A DNA stretch of 49,090 nucleotides from Alkalibacter mobilis (lineage in GTDB: Bacteria; Bacillota; Clostridia; Eubacteriales; Alkalibacteraceae), in assembly GCF_015594845.1 (NCBI RefSeq), contig NZ_JADNRK010000015.1, positions 1-49,090 on the forward strand, read 5' to 3'. The position numbers and the translations under genes are program-made. Below are positions 15,206 to 25,418 of this stretch, piece by piece. Under the pieces are notes generated by a model. The model was not told the origin of the DNA. It saw only the letters and a program-made list of their open reading frames with translations, and did no database searches. Numbering within the stretch: position 1 is the first letter of the stretch; each line of letters begins with the position of its first letter.

Positions 15206-15878
15206 CATGGACCGACATGCATACTCAAATGGATTGACTGATGCAAACCCGTTAAAGAAAGGTGCTTTTGCTGGAACACTGCTTGGAATTGCACTTGTAT
15301 TCGACATTTCAACACTTCATCTCTTGATAGCCCTAGGTACTTCGATCATTGTGATAATAATGGGAAAAGTCGATTTTAGAGTTTATCTGAAACTTTTCAT
15401 GATTCCAGGATCATTTTTAATTTTAAGTATCCTTACACTGTTGGTTTCGATTTCCACTGATCAAAAAAATTTTTTGATCAGTGGAGAAATTTTTGGGTTT
15501 TACTTTGGTGTTGTTAAAACTTCCTTGTCTTTGTCATGGTTGATATTTACAAGGTGCCTTGCAACTCTATCCATAGCATATTTTACTGCACTTACCATAC
15601 CGGTCAATCAGATGGTGGTGATAATGAAAAAGTTAAGACTTCCCTCTGTATTGATTGAATTGATTGTTTTAATGTATAGGTTCATAAATATTTTCATAAA
15701 ATCATTTTATGAAAGCTACAACGCTTTGATACTAAAGAATGGATTTGCTGATTTAAGGAAATCTCGAAAATCGATATCTTTGCTGGCTGCAATGATGTTC
15801 AATAAGATTCTTGGGGGTTATAAAGATTGGCGAGTAGTTTTGGAAACAAAAAATTTTAATGGTGATTTCCATGTTTGA
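15198..15878 (+). CDS. cbiQ: Cobalt ECF transporter transmembrane subunit CbiQ
   Basis: T-component that couples the ATPase to CbiM/CbiN, 226 residues with several helices. The N-terminus has the CbiQ pattern (MDRHAYSN...LDANPLKK-like, here LTDANPLKKGAFAG). Near the C-terminus are the conserved helices that contact the ATPase (LVLMYRFINIF, ARKSR-like DLRKSRKSISLL). It overlaps cbiN by 8 bases. A second ATG three codons in is an alternative start. Confidence 0.92.
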   Translation: MLSMDRHAYSNGLTDANPLKKGAFAGTLLGIALVFDISTLHLLIALGTSIIVIIMGKVDFRVYLKLFMIPGSFLILSILTLLVSISTDQKNFLISGEIFGFYFGVVKTSLSLSWLIFTRCLATLSIAYFTALTIPVNQMVVIMKKLRLPSVLIELIVLMYRFINIFIKSFYESYNALILKNGFADLRKSRKSISLLAAMMFNKILGGYKDWRVVLETKNFNGDFHV

Positions 15879-15887
15879 GAGGGAAAA

Positions 15888-16739
15888 ATGATAAAGGTTA
15901 AAGGTTTAAGTTATGTTTATAAAGACGGGAGCGTCGCATTAAAAAACATGACGCTCGATTTCAACAACGGAAATGTGATCGGAATCATAGGAGAAAATGG
16001 TGCCGGAAAATCGACTCTTTTTCTTAATATTATGGGAATACTAAAGCCTGGCACAGGTGAAATCCTGTATAAGGATTCCCAAATTTCCTATGATAGAAAT
16101 TACCTGAAAAATTATAGAAAAAAAATAGGGATTGTATTTCAGGATCCTGACAAACAGATTTTCTTTTCGAACGTGTACGATGACATTGCTTTTGCATTGA
16201 GAAATTCAGACATTCCGGAAGACATTGTCAAGAATCGTGTTCTTGATGCACTTGAAGATACGGACTTGTTGGAAGTTCAAAAGAAACCCGTGCACTTTTT
16301 AAGTTATGGTCAGAAAAAAAGGGTTTCTATAGCAGGTGCAATGGCCATGGATTGTGAAATCATTTTGTTTGACGAACCTTCTGCCGGCCTTGATCCGTCA
16401 ATGAGAGAGAAAATCATAAATATAATTCACAATCTGAAAAGCGAAGGTAAAAAAGTTATAATCAGCAGTCACGACATGGACTTTATATATAAGGTTACAG
16501 ATTATATTTATGTTTTGAAGGATGGAAGCAATGTTTTAGAGGGTGATCCGTCGGAAGTTTTTCTTAATGATGATAAACTCAAGGAATGCGGCCTGGAACA
16601 ACCCTGGCTGATCAAGATTCATCAAAATATGAAAGTTCCGGCTTTTAAAGAGGAATACGAGCTTTATAAATATTGGAGTGAAATCAATGAAAATAGCAAT
16701 AATTGGAATGGATTACAAGGCAGCCCCCATAGAGATTAG
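15888..16739 (+). CDS. cbiO: Cobalt ECF transporter ATPase CbiO
   Basis: Cytoplasmic ATPase of the cobalt importer, 283 residues. It has Walker A (GENGAGKST), an EcfA-type Q-loop (VFQDPDKQIFFSNVYDDIAF), signature LSYGQKKR and Walker B (IILFDEPSAGLDP). The ABC core ends near residue 225 and the rest is a short C-terminal tail. The tail's last 53 bases overlap hemA, which reads in another frame, so the extreme C-terminus may be dispensable or recently extended. Confidence 0.95.
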   Translation: MIKVKGLSYVYKDGSVALKNMTLDFNNGNVIGIIGENGAGKSTLFLNIMGILKPGTGEILYKDSQISYDRNYLKNYRKKIGIVFQDPDKQIFFSNVYDDIAFALRNSDIPEDIVKNRVLDALEDTDLLEVQKKPVHFLSYGQKKRVSIAGAMAMDCEIILFDEPSAGLDPSMREKIINIIHNLKSEGKKVIISSHDMDFIYKVTDYIYVLKDGSNVLEGDPSEVFLNDDKLKECGLEQPWLIKIHQNMKVPAFKEEYELYKYWSEINENSNNWNGLQGSPHRD

Positions 16740-17934
16740 AGAAAAAGTGTCCTTTGAAACGGTCTCTAAAAAGATCGATTCATTAGAATACTTGAAGTCC
16801 GAAGGTGTCAACGAATCCGTTATCATATCCACATGTAATAGAAGTGAAGTATATTTAGCATCAAAGGATTTGAAAAACGCTATCAAAGCTGCTTTGAACT
16901 TGTATGAAAACAGCTTGGGAAATGAAGTGATAAAAAGGTACCTTTATATCAAAGAGGAGCAGGAGGCTGCTGAGCATCTTTTGGGTGTTGCAACAGGTTT
17001 TGACTCAATGGTTTTGGGAGAAGATCAGATTTTAGGTCAGGTTAAGGACGCCATTGAATTTTCAATGGAGAATGGATTCAGTTCCAAAATTTTAAATAAA
17101 CTTTTTAGAGAGGCCGTAACTTACTCCAAATTCATTAGAACCAAATTTAGATTTTCGGAAAATCCATTGTCTACATGCTATACGGGAATACAGTTGATAA
17201 AAAATAATTCTTGCGGAATCAAGAATAAAGACGTACTTATCATTGGAGCAGGAAACATGGGTAAACTGGCTTTGAAGCATGTTTTGAATGAGGAGCCCAA
17301 CAGAGTATTCATGACAAATAGAAGGCATGAAAGATTATTGAATGCAATTAAAGGGATTGAAGGTGTTTTTCCAATAGAGTACGCAAACAGACATGATATT
17401 TTAAAAGAAACGGAAGTTTTAATTACTGCTACCGCTTCGCCACATATAATTTTTAAAGCAGAGGATATGTCTGATATAAAAAATGAACTCACTATTTTGG
17501 ATCTTGCAATGCCCAGAGATGTGGATCAGTCGATTAAAGACATGAAAAACATTACATTATTTGATATTGATGATTTGAAACAGGTGGTCGACGAAAATCT
17601 TGAGTACAGAAGACGAGTAGTTAGTGAATGCACTTCCGATATTAAGAAAGAAGCCGAAAAATTCATACACTGGAAAAACACCTCAAGGCTGGATCCGCTT
17701 TTGAATTATATAAATAGGAAATGTGAAGAGGTCAGAAACAATACTCTATCATACCTGGAGCAAAACACAGAATTAACAGAAAGCCAAAGAGAAGAAATAG
17801 GCAATTTCGTGATGTTGGGTTTGAAAGAACATTTCAGAAAGCCCGTATTAAAATTAAAAAAACCGGTAGTTTTAGATGAGTATCAAGACTTAAGAAACGC
17901 TTTAGAGCGATTTTCAGAAGGCAACGGTGGGTGA
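16687..17934 (+). CDS. hemA: Glutamyl-tRNA reductase
   Basis: Reduces glutamyl-tRNA to glutamate-1-semialdehyde with NADPH, the committed step of the C5 tetrapyrrole route. 415 residues, normal length. The catalytic Cys50 lies in ISTCNRSEVYLA, followed by the LLGVATGFDSMVLGEDQILGQ-type region and the NADPH-binding GAGNMGKLAL. The C-terminal dimerisation helix carries LNYINRKCEEVRNN. Start is ATG 16687 with GGAGTG 6 bases upstream. Its presence in this riboswitch operon means precursor supply is tied to cobalamin demand. Confidence 0.96.
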   Translation: MKIAIIGMDYKAAPIEIREKVSFETVSKKIDSLEYLKSEGVNESVIISTCNRSEVYLASKDLKNAIKAALNLYENSLGNEVIKRYLYIKEEQEAAEHLLGVATGFDSMVLGEDQILGQVKDAIEFSMENGFSSKILNKLFREAVTYSKFIRTKFRFSENPLSTCYTGIQLIKNNSCGIKNKDVLIIGAGNMGKLALKHVLNEEPNRVFMTNRRHERLLNAIKGIEGVFPIEYANRHDILKETEVLITATASPHIIFKAEDMSDIKNELTILDLAMPRDVDQSIKDMKNITLFDIDDLKQVVDENLEYRRRVVSECTSDIKKEAEKFIHWKNTSRLDPLLNYINRKCEEVRNNTLSYLEQNTELTESQREEIGNFVMLGLKEHFRKPVLKLKKPVVLDEYQDLRNALERFSEGNGG

Positions 17935-18559
17935 GATGGGATATCCTGTGATGATTGATGTAAAGGAAAAAGAAATTTTGATAGTTGGTGGTGGAAGTGT
18001 CGGATTGAGAAAATCAAAAAAATTGCTTAAGGAAGGAGCCTATGTAAAAGTCTTATCAAAAGACATCCATCCAGACTTTGAAGAATTAAAAAAACGGTAT
18101 CCAGAAAAGCTTTCTTTGATCAAAAAAGAATACAAAGAATCGTATTTGAATGGGGCTTATTTGGTTTTTGCTGCAACTTCTGAAATAAGAATCAATGAAA
18201 AAATTAGAATGGATTGTAGTCTAAAAAAAATTTTATGCAACAATACTTCGAATCAGCGTAATTCAGATTTTTATAATCAGGCTTACATGACAAAAGACGA
18301 TCTAACAATATCCGTATCCACTAATGGAGGATCACCCGGAGCAGCAAAAAAAATTCTCGAGTACTTGGAAAGCAGCCTTGACAATGATTTATTGATCAAA
18401 TTGAAAGAGCATTCAAAAATTAGAAAGTATATTATTGAAAATTACAAAGAAGGCAAAACGAGAAAAATGCACTTGAATACTTTGTTAAATACAGAAATGG
18501 AAAAATTGAAAATATTCAGGGATAAATTAATGAGTGAGGAGATTGATAATGAATATTAA
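17927..18559 (+). CDS. sirC: Precorrin-2 dehydrogenase / putative ferrochelatase (SirC-like)
   Basis: NAD-dependent oxidation of precorrin-2 to sirohydrochlorin, equivalent to the N-terminal part of CysG. 210 residues: Rossmann motif GGGSVGLRKSKKLL near the N-terminus, then the TISVSTNGGSPGAAKKI segment typical of Met8p/SirC/CysG-N, and a helical end. Oxidation is needed here because the cobalt chelatase of the operon (CbiK) acts on sirohydrochlorin. The start may be GTG 17927, with GAAGG upstream and an 8-base overlap with hemA, or ATG 17936; the sequence does not decide. Confidence 0.9.
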   Translation: MGEMGYPVMIDVKEKEILIVGGGSVGLRKSKKLLKEGAYVKVLSKDIHPDFEELKKRYPEKLSLIKKEYKESYLNGAYLVFAATSEIRINEKIRMDCSLKKILCNNTSNQRNSDFYNQAYMTKDDLTISVSTNGGSPGAAKKILEYLESSLDNDLLIKLKEHSKIRKYIIENYKEGKTRKMHLNTLLNTEMEKLKIFRDKLMSEEIDNEY

Positions 18560-19454
18560 AGTAGGCACCAGGGGTAGCAAATTGGCTGTGACTCAGACAA
18601 AAAAAGTAATGGAAGACCTTAAATGTATTCATAAAGATTTGGAGTATGAAATTATTATTATTAAAACTACCGGAGATAAAATCCAAGATGTCAGTCTTGA
18701 TAAATTGGGTGAGAAGGGGATTTTCGTAAAAGAAATCGAAGAGGCCCTTCTCGCTAAAAAAATAGATCTTGCAGTTCACAGTATGAAAGACATGCCGGGA
18801 AAACAACCTGAAGGACTTTTCTTTTCTGCAGTTCCCAAGCGTGAAGATCCAAGAGATGTTTTGATCATGAATCATGGTTACAAGACTCTCGATGATTTGC
18901 CGATAGGAGCAAAAATAGGCACAGGAAGCAAGCGAAGGTCTTACCAATTGCTTAAATTAAGAGAAGATCTTCAGATAATGCCTATTCGAGGAAATGTAGA
19001 GACCAGGATCAAAAAAATGAAAGAAAATGATTATGATGGAATTATCATGGCAAAGGCCGGTTTGAACAGGCTTGGATTAACAAGTGAACTGAGAGGGACG
19101 TTATATGAATTCGACACTGATAAGATGATACCATCACCGGCTCAAGGGGCTTTGGGGCTCGAAATCAGAAGTGACGATTTAACTTTGCATGATATTTTAA
19201 TGAGTTTGGAAGACAAGGAATCAAGGATCCAAATAGAAGCTGAGAGGGGATTTTTGATCGAAACAAAAGGTGGTTGCCATGTTCCTATAGGTGCATGTTG
19301 TAGCGTGGAAGGCGGCAAACTGACATTAGAGTGTATCTTTGGAAAAGAAGATGGAAGTCGACTTGTACGTAAAAATATTACAGGTGAGATCCAAGATGCA
19401 TTTAAATTAGGAGTCGATTTGGCAATTCAGGTCAAGAAGGAGTTGGAAATATGA
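18549..19454 (+). CDS. hemC: Hydroxymethylbilane synthase
   Basis: Polymerises four porphobilinogens to hydroxymethylbilane (porphobilinogen deaminase), 301 residues. Seen: TRGSKLAVTQT at the N-terminus, catalytic Asp in VHSMKDMP (about Asp81) and the dipyrromethane-cofactor cysteine in GGCHVPIGA (Cys243). The ATG at 18549 has GAGGAG upstream and overlaps sirC by 11 bases. Confidence 0.96.
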   Translation: MNIKVGTRGSKLAVTQTKKVMEDLKCIHKDLEYEIIIIKTTGDKIQDVSLDKLGEKGIFVKEIEEALLAKKIDLAVHSMKDMPGKQPEGLFFSAVPKREDPRDVLIMNHGYKTLDDLPIGAKIGTGSKRRSYQLLKLREDLQIMPIRGNVETRIKKMKENDYDGIIMAKAGLNRLGLTSELRGTLYEFDTDKMIPSPAQGALGLEIRSDDLTLHDILMSLEDKESRIQIEAERGFLIETKGGCHVPIGACCSVEGGKLTLECIFGKEDGSRLVRKNITGEIQDAFKLGVDLAIQVKKELEI

Positions 19455-20959
19455 AAAAAGGCAAGGTTTATATAACGGGTGCAGGACCTGGAGACGAAGG
19501 ATTGATAACCGTAAAAGGGATGGAATCGGTAAAAATAGCCGACGTTATCGTTTACGACAGATTGGCAGGCGGCAACCTGTTGAAATATGCAAAAGAAGAT
19601 TGCGAATTCATTTATGTTGGGAAACAATCCAGTAATCATACTAAGACTCAGGATGAAATCAATGAGATTATTTTTCAAAAGGCAGCGGAAGGAAGAATAG
19701 TAACCAGACTCAAAGGCGGAGATCCTTATGTATTTGGAAGGGGCGGAGAAGAAGGTGAATATCTTAGGGATAGAAATATAGAATTCGAAGTCATCCCGGG
19801 AATCACATCGGCTATTGGTGGCCTTGCATACGGAGGAATACCAATCACACACAGAGATTATGCTTCAGGATTCCATGTAATTACCGGGCATTTGAAAGAA
19901 GAAGATAGAGAACATGATTGGGAGACGTTGGCAAAACTTCAAGGAACATTGGTATTCCTTATGGGAATGGCACAATTGGAAAATATTACATCCAACTTGA
20001 AAAATAATGGGATGGACTCAAAAACACCGGTAGCACTAATCAACTGGGCTACAACCTGTAAGCAAAAAACCGTAACAGGAACGCTGGAGACCATCTGTGA
20101 TGTAGCGAGAGAAAACAAAATATCTTCTCCCGTATTGATAGTTGTTGGAAAAGTCGTTGAATTGAAAGAAAAGTTGAATTTTTTCGAAAACAGACCATTG
20201 AGCGGAAAGAGAATAATGGTTACAAGGGCTCGAGCACAAACCAGTACTCTGTCTAAGAAAATTCAAGATCTGGGCGGCGAGGTGATAGAGTTTCCTATGA
20301 TCAAGATCAAAGAACTTGATACCGACAAAAAAACAAAAGAATCCATCGTGAACATTGAATCTTACGATTGGATGATTTTCACAAGTCAAAATTCAGTTAA
20401 TATTTTCTTCAAAAAATTGTTTGAAGAAGGCTATGACTTAAGAAAAATCGGAAATGTTAAGATTGCAGCCATAGGGAATGCGACAGCTGATGAACTAAAA
20501 AAAATGCACATCAAAGCAGATTTGATACCTAAGAATTTTGTAGCTGAATCATTGTTTGAAGAACTTAAGGTAATTTTAAAACCGAGTGATAGAGTATTAT
20601 TGCCCAGAGGGTTAAGTTCTAGAGAAGTATTGTTCGAGAGTCTTTATTCCATTTGCATAGTAGACGAAGTGAAAATATACGAAACCATAAGGGATAATGA
20701 AATAAACAACATAAAAATCCAAGATTTGCTTTCAGATGACCAAATTGACTGCATAACATTCACCAGCTCATCGACAGTAAAAAATCTTGCACATATCCTC
20801 GGTGAAAATATGGATTTGCTGAAAAAATCCAAATTATATTCTATAGGTCCAATTACTTCAGAAACTTTGAATGAATATGGCTCTTTTTCATACTGCCAGG
20901 CCAGCTCATACGATGTTGACGGCTTGATAGAGGCGATTTGCACGGATGGAGGGTTATAA
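19451..20959 (+). CDS. cobA-hemD: Uroporphyrinogen-III C-methyltransferase / uroporphyrinogen-III synthase fusion
   Basis: Bifunctional 502-residue protein. The N-terminal 245 residues are a SAM-dependent methyltransferase (SUMT): [32 protein letters not shown] and PGITSA are the family motifs; it methylates C2 and C7 of uroporphyrinogen III to give precorrin-2. From about residue 248 ([14 protein letters not shown]) a HemD domain follows, which closes and inverts ring D of hydroxymethylbilane. Such fusions are common in clostridia. It starts 4 bases before the hemC stop and its TAA overlaps the ATG of hemB. Confidence 0.96.
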   Translation: MKKGKVYITGAGPGDEGLITVKGMESVKIADVIVYDRLAGGNLLKYAKEDCEFIYVGKQSSNHTKTQDEINEIIFQKAAEGRIVTRLKGGDPYVFGRGGEEGEYLRDRNIEFEVIPGITSAIGGLAYGGIPITHRDYASGFHVITGHLKEEDREHDWETLAKLQGTLVFLMGMAQLENITSNLKNNGMDSKTPVALINWATTCKQKTVTGTLETICDVARENKISSPVLIVVGKVVELKEKLNFFENRPLSGKRIMVTRARAQTSTLSKKIQDLGGEVIEFPMIKIKELDTDKKTKESIVNIESYDWMIFTSQNSVNIFFKKLFEEGYDLRKIGNVKIAAIGNATADELKKMHIKADLIPKNFVAESLFEELKVILKPSDRVLLPRGLSSREVLFESLYSICIVDEVKIYETIRDNEINNIKIQDLLSDDQIDCITFTSSSTVKNLAHILGENMDLLKKSKLYSIGPITSETLNEYGSFSYCQASSYDVDGLIEAICTDGGL

Positions 20960-21963
20960 TGGAAATCAGCAGAAGACCAAGGAGACTTAGAAGTAATGAG
21001 ATCATCCGAAGAATGGCAAAAGAAAATTTTTTAAAGATTGATGATTTGATATACCCATTGTTTGTTGACGAGTTGGAGGAAAACAAAAAAGAAATCAAAT
21101 CCATGCCGGGTCAATACAGATATTCATTGGATGAACTGGTCAAGGAGTGTAAAGCACTCATTGATATTGGCATCAACAAAATTATTTTGTTTGGGATTCC
21201 CGGGACAAAAGATGAAATTGGATCCCAAGCATACGATGACGATGGAATAACACAAAGAGCTGTCAAGACCATTAAGGAGAATTTCGGAGACAAGATTTAT
21301 ATTCTGACTGATGTTTGCCTATGTGAATATACATCACATGGTCATTGTGGTTTGATCGACAACAAAGGAAAGGTTTTAAATGATCAGACAGTAAAACTGC
21401 TTGCTAAAACTGCATTGAGTCACGTCAAAGCGGGAGCCGACATGGTAGCGCCTTCTGATATGATGGATGGAAGGATCAAAGAAATCAGAAAAGAATTAGA
21501 CGATAACGGGTACACTGATATTCCAATCATGGCATACAGTGCAAAGTATGCATCATCATATTATGGTCCTTTCAGGGAAGCGGCGGATTCTGCTCCTTGT
21601 TTCGGAGATAGGAAAACTTATCAGATGGATACGGCAAATCAAAAGGAAGCTTTGACGGAAGTTGCTCTGGATATTGAAGAAGGAGCTGACATTGTCATAG
21701 TCAAGCCGGCCTTGGCCTATTTGGATGTTGTAGCGAAAGTAAGAGAAAATTTTTCTATTCCAGTAGTTGCGTACAGTGTTAGCGGAGAATACTCCATGTT
21801 AAAAATGGCGATTGAAAACGGATTGTTGAACAGCGATATAGTTTTCGAGTCTCTGTTGTCCATAAAACGTGCTGGAGCAGATATGATCATAACGTATTTC
21901 GCAAAGGAAATAGCCGAATCTTTAAAAAGAAAGGACAAGACTTATGAAATTTACCAACTCTAA
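20959..21963 (+). CDS. hemB: Delta-aminolevulinic acid dehydratase (porphobilinogen synthase)
   Basis: Condenses two 5-aminolevulinates to porphobilinogen, 334 residues. Both Schiff-base lysines are visible, Lys196 (AYSAKYASS) and Lys249 ([10 protein letters not shown]). The metal-site cysteines are present as [13 protein letters not shown] (Cys120, 122, 130), which suggests the zinc-dependent form. Start is ATG 20959 with GGAGGG upstream, overlapping the previous stop as TAATG. Confidence 0.97.
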   Translation: MEISRRPRRLRSNEIIRRMAKENFLKIDDLIYPLFVDELEENKKEIKSMPGQYRYSLDELVKECKALIDIGINKIILFGIPGTKDEIGSQAYDDDGITQRAVKTIKENFGDKIYILTDVCLCEYTSHGHCGLIDNKGKVLNDQTVKLLAKTALSHVKAGADMVAPSDMMDGRIKEIRKELDDNGYTDIPIMAYSAKYASSYYGPFREAADSAPCFGDRKTYQMDTANQKEALTEVALDIEEGADIVIVKPALAYLDVVAKVRENFSIPVVAYSVSGEYSMLKMAIENGLLNSDIVFESLLSIKRAGADMIITYFAKEIAESLKRKDKTYEIYQL

Positions 21964-23230
21964 ATCAATATATGAAAAATCAAAAAACTACATACCAGGC
22001 GGCGTGAATAGCCCTGTTAGAGCATTTGGCAGTGTGGGAATGAATCCGATTTTCGCAAAAGAAGCCTTCGGAAGCAAGATAGTAGATTTGGATAACAATG
22101 AATTTATTGATTACATATCGAGCTGGGGTCCTTTGATATTGGGTCATGGAAGCAAAATTGTCCACGAAGGAGTTGAAGAAGTATTTCAAAAGGGAATAAC
22201 GTATGGATTATCGACGGAAAAAGAACTAAAGCTTGCAGAACTGATCACTGAGTTGTATCCGTCAGCAGAAATGGTCAGGATGGTAAATTCAGGTACTGAA
22301 GCAACTATGAGCGCTATAAGATTGGCGCGAGGCTACACGGGAAAAGAGAAAATTTTGAAATTTGAAGGTTGTTACCACGGTCACTACGACGGCCTTCTAG
22401 TAAAAAGTGGTTCCGGTGCACTGACTTTCAACATGCCAACAAGCAAAGGACTTACAGAGGGTATAACAAAAGACACCTTAGTAGGCCGATTTAATGACAT
22501 TGCAGATTTGGAAAGGATATTTGATAATTTCGGTAATAAAATTGCGGGTGTGATCATCGAGCCGGTCGCAGGAAATATGGGAGTGATCGGTGCAGATGAA
22601 AAATTTTTAAAAACACTACGAAAGTTAACAATTGATCACGGTGCTTTGCTGATATTTGATGAAGTAATCACAGGATTCCGTCTAGGATTGGAAGGAGCTG
22701 CCGGTTATTATGGAATAAAACCTGATTTAGTATGTTTCGGTAAAATCATAGGTGGTGGCTTGCCGGTGGGAGCGTATGGTGGAAAACGAGAAATAATGAA
22801 AGAAATCTCGCCCATGGGCGGGGTATACCAGGCAGGCACTTTGTCGGGAAATCCCCTTGCAGTACATATGGGTTACAACTTGTTGAATCATTTGAAAAAC
22901 AACACGCAAATATTCAAGCAAATCGAAAACATGGCCAAAGATTTGGAAAAGGGGTTGGCTGAAAGTGCCCAAAAATCAGGAAAGAAAGTTACAGTAAACA
23001 GGGTGGGAGGAATGCTGGCTGTATTTATGAATGATGGCCCGGTAAACTCATTTGAAGATGTAATGAACTCAGACACGAAGCTGTTTGAAAAATATTTTAA
23101 GGGAATGCTTAAAAGGAATATTTTGTTGCCACCTTCACAGTTTGAAGGATTGTTTTTATCGGCAGCCCATTCCACGGAAGAAATCAAATATACGATCGAA
23201 TCCAGTTATAAAGTATTTGAACTAATATAA
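21944..23230 (+). CDS. hemL: Glutamate-1-semialdehyde 2,1-aminomutase
   Basis: PLP enzyme that turns glutamate-1-semialdehyde into 5-aminolevulinate, 428 residues, fold type I. Visible marks: [11 protein letters not shown] near the N-terminus, [15 protein letters not shown], the aspartate of the [11 protein letters not shown] motif, and the PLP lysine in [17 protein letters not shown] (Lys267). It overlaps hemB by 20 bases. With hemA it completes the C5 pathway inside the operon. Confidence 0.97.
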   Translation: MKFTNSKSIYEKSKNYIPGGVNSPVRAFGSVGMNPIFAKEAFGSKIVDLDNNEFIDYISSWGPLILGHGSKIVHEGVEEVFQKGITYGLSTEKELKLAELITELYPSAEMVRMVNSGTEATMSAIRLARGYTGKEKILKFEGCYHGHYDGLLVKSGSGALTFNMPTSKGLTEGITKDTLVGRFNDIADLERIFDNFGNKIAGVIIEPVAGNMGVIGADEKFLKTLRKLTIDHGALLIFDEVITGFRLGLEGAAGYYGIKPDLVCFGKIIGGGLPVGAYGGKREIMKEISPMGGVYQAGTLSGNPLAVHMGYNLLNHLKNNTQIFKQIENMAKDLEKGLAESAQKSGKKVTVNRVGGMLAVFMNDGPVNSFEDVMNSDTKLFEKYFKGMLKRNILLPPSQFEGLFLSAAHSTEEIKYTIESSYKVFELI

Positions 23231-23243
23231 AGGATGGTGGGAG

Positions 23244-23948
23244 ATGACAAAGGGTACGTTATACGGAATAGGTGTAGGACCAGGAGATCCTGATCTATTG
23301 ACAATGAAAGCCGTAAAAACTTTGAATGATATAGATGTGGTGATCGTACCGGTAACGGCAAAAGGCAGGAGCAGCAAAGCCTATGAAATAGCCAAAGAAT
23401 ATTTGAACTCCACGTCAAGAATAGTGAATTTGGAATTTCCAATGATAAATTTGCGGGAAAATAACGGTCAGTTGAATGAAAAATGGAAATCAAACGCAAA
23501 ACAAATAGCTTTGATCCTTGAAGGTGGTGAAAATGCCGCATTCCTCACCTTGGGAGACCCCATGATTTATAGTACATATTCGTATATGATCCCATATCTT
23601 GAAGAAAACGGAGTAAAGCCAGTCACCATACCGGGAATTACGTCTTTCTGTGCCAGTGCAGCCTTGTTGAACATTCCAGTTTCCCAAGGCAATGAAAGTT
23701 TTGCTGTGTTGACCGATATCAAAAGCAAAGAAGAATTGGAAGATGCTCTAGACCGGTTTCAAGATTTGGTGATTATGAAAGCAAGTTCTGCGACAAGTAT
23801 TATTAATCAGGTTGTAAAAGACAGGAGTATCGAAGATAAAGTTTATGCGGTTACCGATTGTGGCGGAGAATATGAATCAGTCGCTAAAGGGTTGCTCAAT
23901 GAAAATATGAGCTATTTCACTTTGATAATCATAAAAAACAATCAATAA
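23244..23948 (+). CDS. cbiL: Cobalt-precorrin-2 C20-methyltransferase
   Basis: SAM-dependent methyltransferase of the tetrapyrrole methylase family, 234 residues, methylating C20. Motifs: GIGVGPGDPDLLTMKAV at the N-terminus and LTLGDPMIYSTYSYM, which is typical of CbiL/CobI, then PGITSFCASAA. ATG 23244 has GGTGGGAG directly upstream. Confidence 0.94.
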   Translation: MTKGTLYGIGVGPGDPDLLTMKAVKTLNDIDVVIVPVTAKGRSSKAYEIAKEYLNSTSRIVNLEFPMINLRENNGQLNEKWKSNAKQIALILEGGENAAFLTLGDPMIYSTYSYMIPYLEENGVKPVTIPGITSFCASAALLNIPVSQGNESFAVLTDIKSKEELEDALDRFQDLVIMKASSATSIINQVVKDRSIEDKVYAVTDCGGEYESVAKGLLNENMSYFTLIIIKNNQ

Positions 23949-23969
23949 GTTGACGAAAGGAAACAAAGT

Positions 23970-24776
23970 ATGAGTAAAAGAGGAATTTTAGCAGTCAGTT
24001 TTGGAACTAGTTATAAAGAAACTAGAGAAAAAAATATTGATGTACTTGAGTGCGTCATCAAGGAATCATATCCGAATTATTCGGTTAGAAGAGCATTTAC
24101 TTCAAAAATGATAATTAATAAACTTAAAAAAAGAGATGGTATCCATACAGATACAGTATCTGAAGCCTTGCAGCGGTTTTACGACGATGGATTTACCCAT
24201 ATCGATGTAGTTCCAACTCATATAATAAATGGAGCAGAATATGAAAGGGTCGTTTTTGATTGCAGGGATTCGGCTGAAAAATTTTCAAAAATCACAATTG
24301 GCAGGCCTTTGCTGAGTTCAACGGAAGATTATTTTGAAATTATAGATATTTTAAATGATGAGTATGATTTTGATGATGGATCTTCTGTAGTCTTTATGGG
24401 TCATGGATCTGATCACAATGGAAATTCGGCCTATCCGGCTCTTAATTTCATTTTGAATGAAAAAGGGTTTGATAATGTGCACATAGCTACGGTGGAAGGA
24501 TATCCAGCATTGGAAACAGTTTTAGACAAACTTGAAAAACATGGTTGCAAAACTGTCAAACTGGCTCCCTTGATGTTTGTTGCGGGCGATCACATACAAG
24601 AAGACATGCTTGGAGATGATGAAGATTCTTGGAAAAATATTCTGGAAAAACAAGGATATAGAGTTAGGGGATTTGTTAAAGGGCTTGGAGAATTACCAAA
24701 AATCAGAAATTTGTACTTAAAGCATTTAAAAGATGCCATTGAAGAAAGAGAACTTGTGATAGAGGGAGGAATATAA
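23970..24776 (+). CDS. cbiK: Sirohydrochlorin cobaltochelatase CbiK
   Basis: Class II chelatase that inserts Co2+ into sirohydrochlorin at the start of the anaerobic pathway, 268 residues. The metal-binding residues match Salmonella CbiK almost by number: His145 (FMGHGSDH), Glu176 (ATVEGYP) and His208 (AGDHIQEDM). No signal peptide is present, so it is the cytoplasmic kind, unlike the periplasmic CbiK of some Desulfovibrio. Ribosome site AAAGGAAA. Confidence 0.96.
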   Translation: MSKRGILAVSFGTSYKETREKNIDVLECVIKESYPNYSVRRAFTSKMIINKLKKRDGIHTDTVSEALQRFYDDGFTHIDVVPTHIINGAEYERVVFDCRDSAEKFSKITIGRPLLSSTEDYFEIIDILNDEYDFDDGSSVVFMGHGSDHNGNSAYPALNFILNEKGFDNVHIATVEGYPALETVLDKLEKHGCKTVKLAPLMFVAGDHIQEDMLGDDEDSWKNILEKQGYRVRGFVKGLGELPKIRNLYLKHLKDAIEERELVIEGGI

Positions 24777-25415
24777 TTGTCTTATGTAAAAAAACCCATG
24801 GAGATAGAGGATAGAAGTTTTGACATCATAGAAGACGAAATGAATTCTGAGGTGTTGAAAAAATTTTCACATGAAGAATTAATGGTGGTAAAACGAGTAA
24901 TACACACAACGGCGGATTTCCAATACGGTGACTTGATCGAATTCATAAAAAATCCTATTGAAAAAGCTAAAAAATCGTTGGCAAAGGGAATAAAAATATA
25001 TGCAGATACAAACATGATAAAAGCCGGTGTTAATCCCCGGACCTTAAAAAGACTCAATTGCGAAATAGTGAACTTTGTAGCAGATAACGACGTAATAAAG
25101 GAGGCTGGTGAAAGGGGAGTTACCAGAAGCATAGTATCCATGGAAAAGGCTTGTAAAGATCCAAATATAAAAGCGTTTCTTATAGGTAATGCACCTACAG
25201 CCTTATACACATTGGCTGAACACATAAAAAATGGTTTGACCGATCCTGATTTTGTTGTAGCTGTCCCTGTAGGATTTGTAGGTGCTGAAGAATCAAAAAA
25301 TGAATTTTCCACTATGGAGGTACCATCAGTAGTAGTTAGTGGTAGAAAGGGTGGAAGTACAGTTGCAGTTGCAGTTTTAAATGCAATACTTTATCTTGTT
25401 GACAACGAGAGGTGA
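24777..25415 (+). CDS. cbiC: Cobalt-precorrin-8 methylmutase
   Basis: Moves the C11 methyl to C12, giving cobyrinate, 212 residues. The catalytic histidine is His43 in VKRVIHTTADFQY. Other family motifs are DTNMIKAGVN and GNAPTALYTL. The start codon is TTG directly after the cbiK stop, with AGAGGGAGGA about 6 bases upstream. Confidence 0.96.
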   Translation: MSYVKKPMEIEDRSFDIIEDEMNSEVLKKFSHEELMVVKRVIHTTADFQYGDLIEFIKNPIEKAKKSLAKGIKIYADTNMIKAGVNPRTLKRLNCEIVNFVADNDVIKEAGERGVTRSIVSMEKACKDPNIKAFLIGNAPTALYTLAEHIKNGLTDPDFVVAVPVGFVGAEESKNEFSTMEVPSVVVSGRKGGSTVAVAVLNAILYLVDNER

Positions 25416-25418
25416 TAA

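Noticed and set aside
24782-25312. 176-codon open frame on the minus strand
   Set aside because: Antisense shadow of cbiC, whose catalytic motifs are intact.
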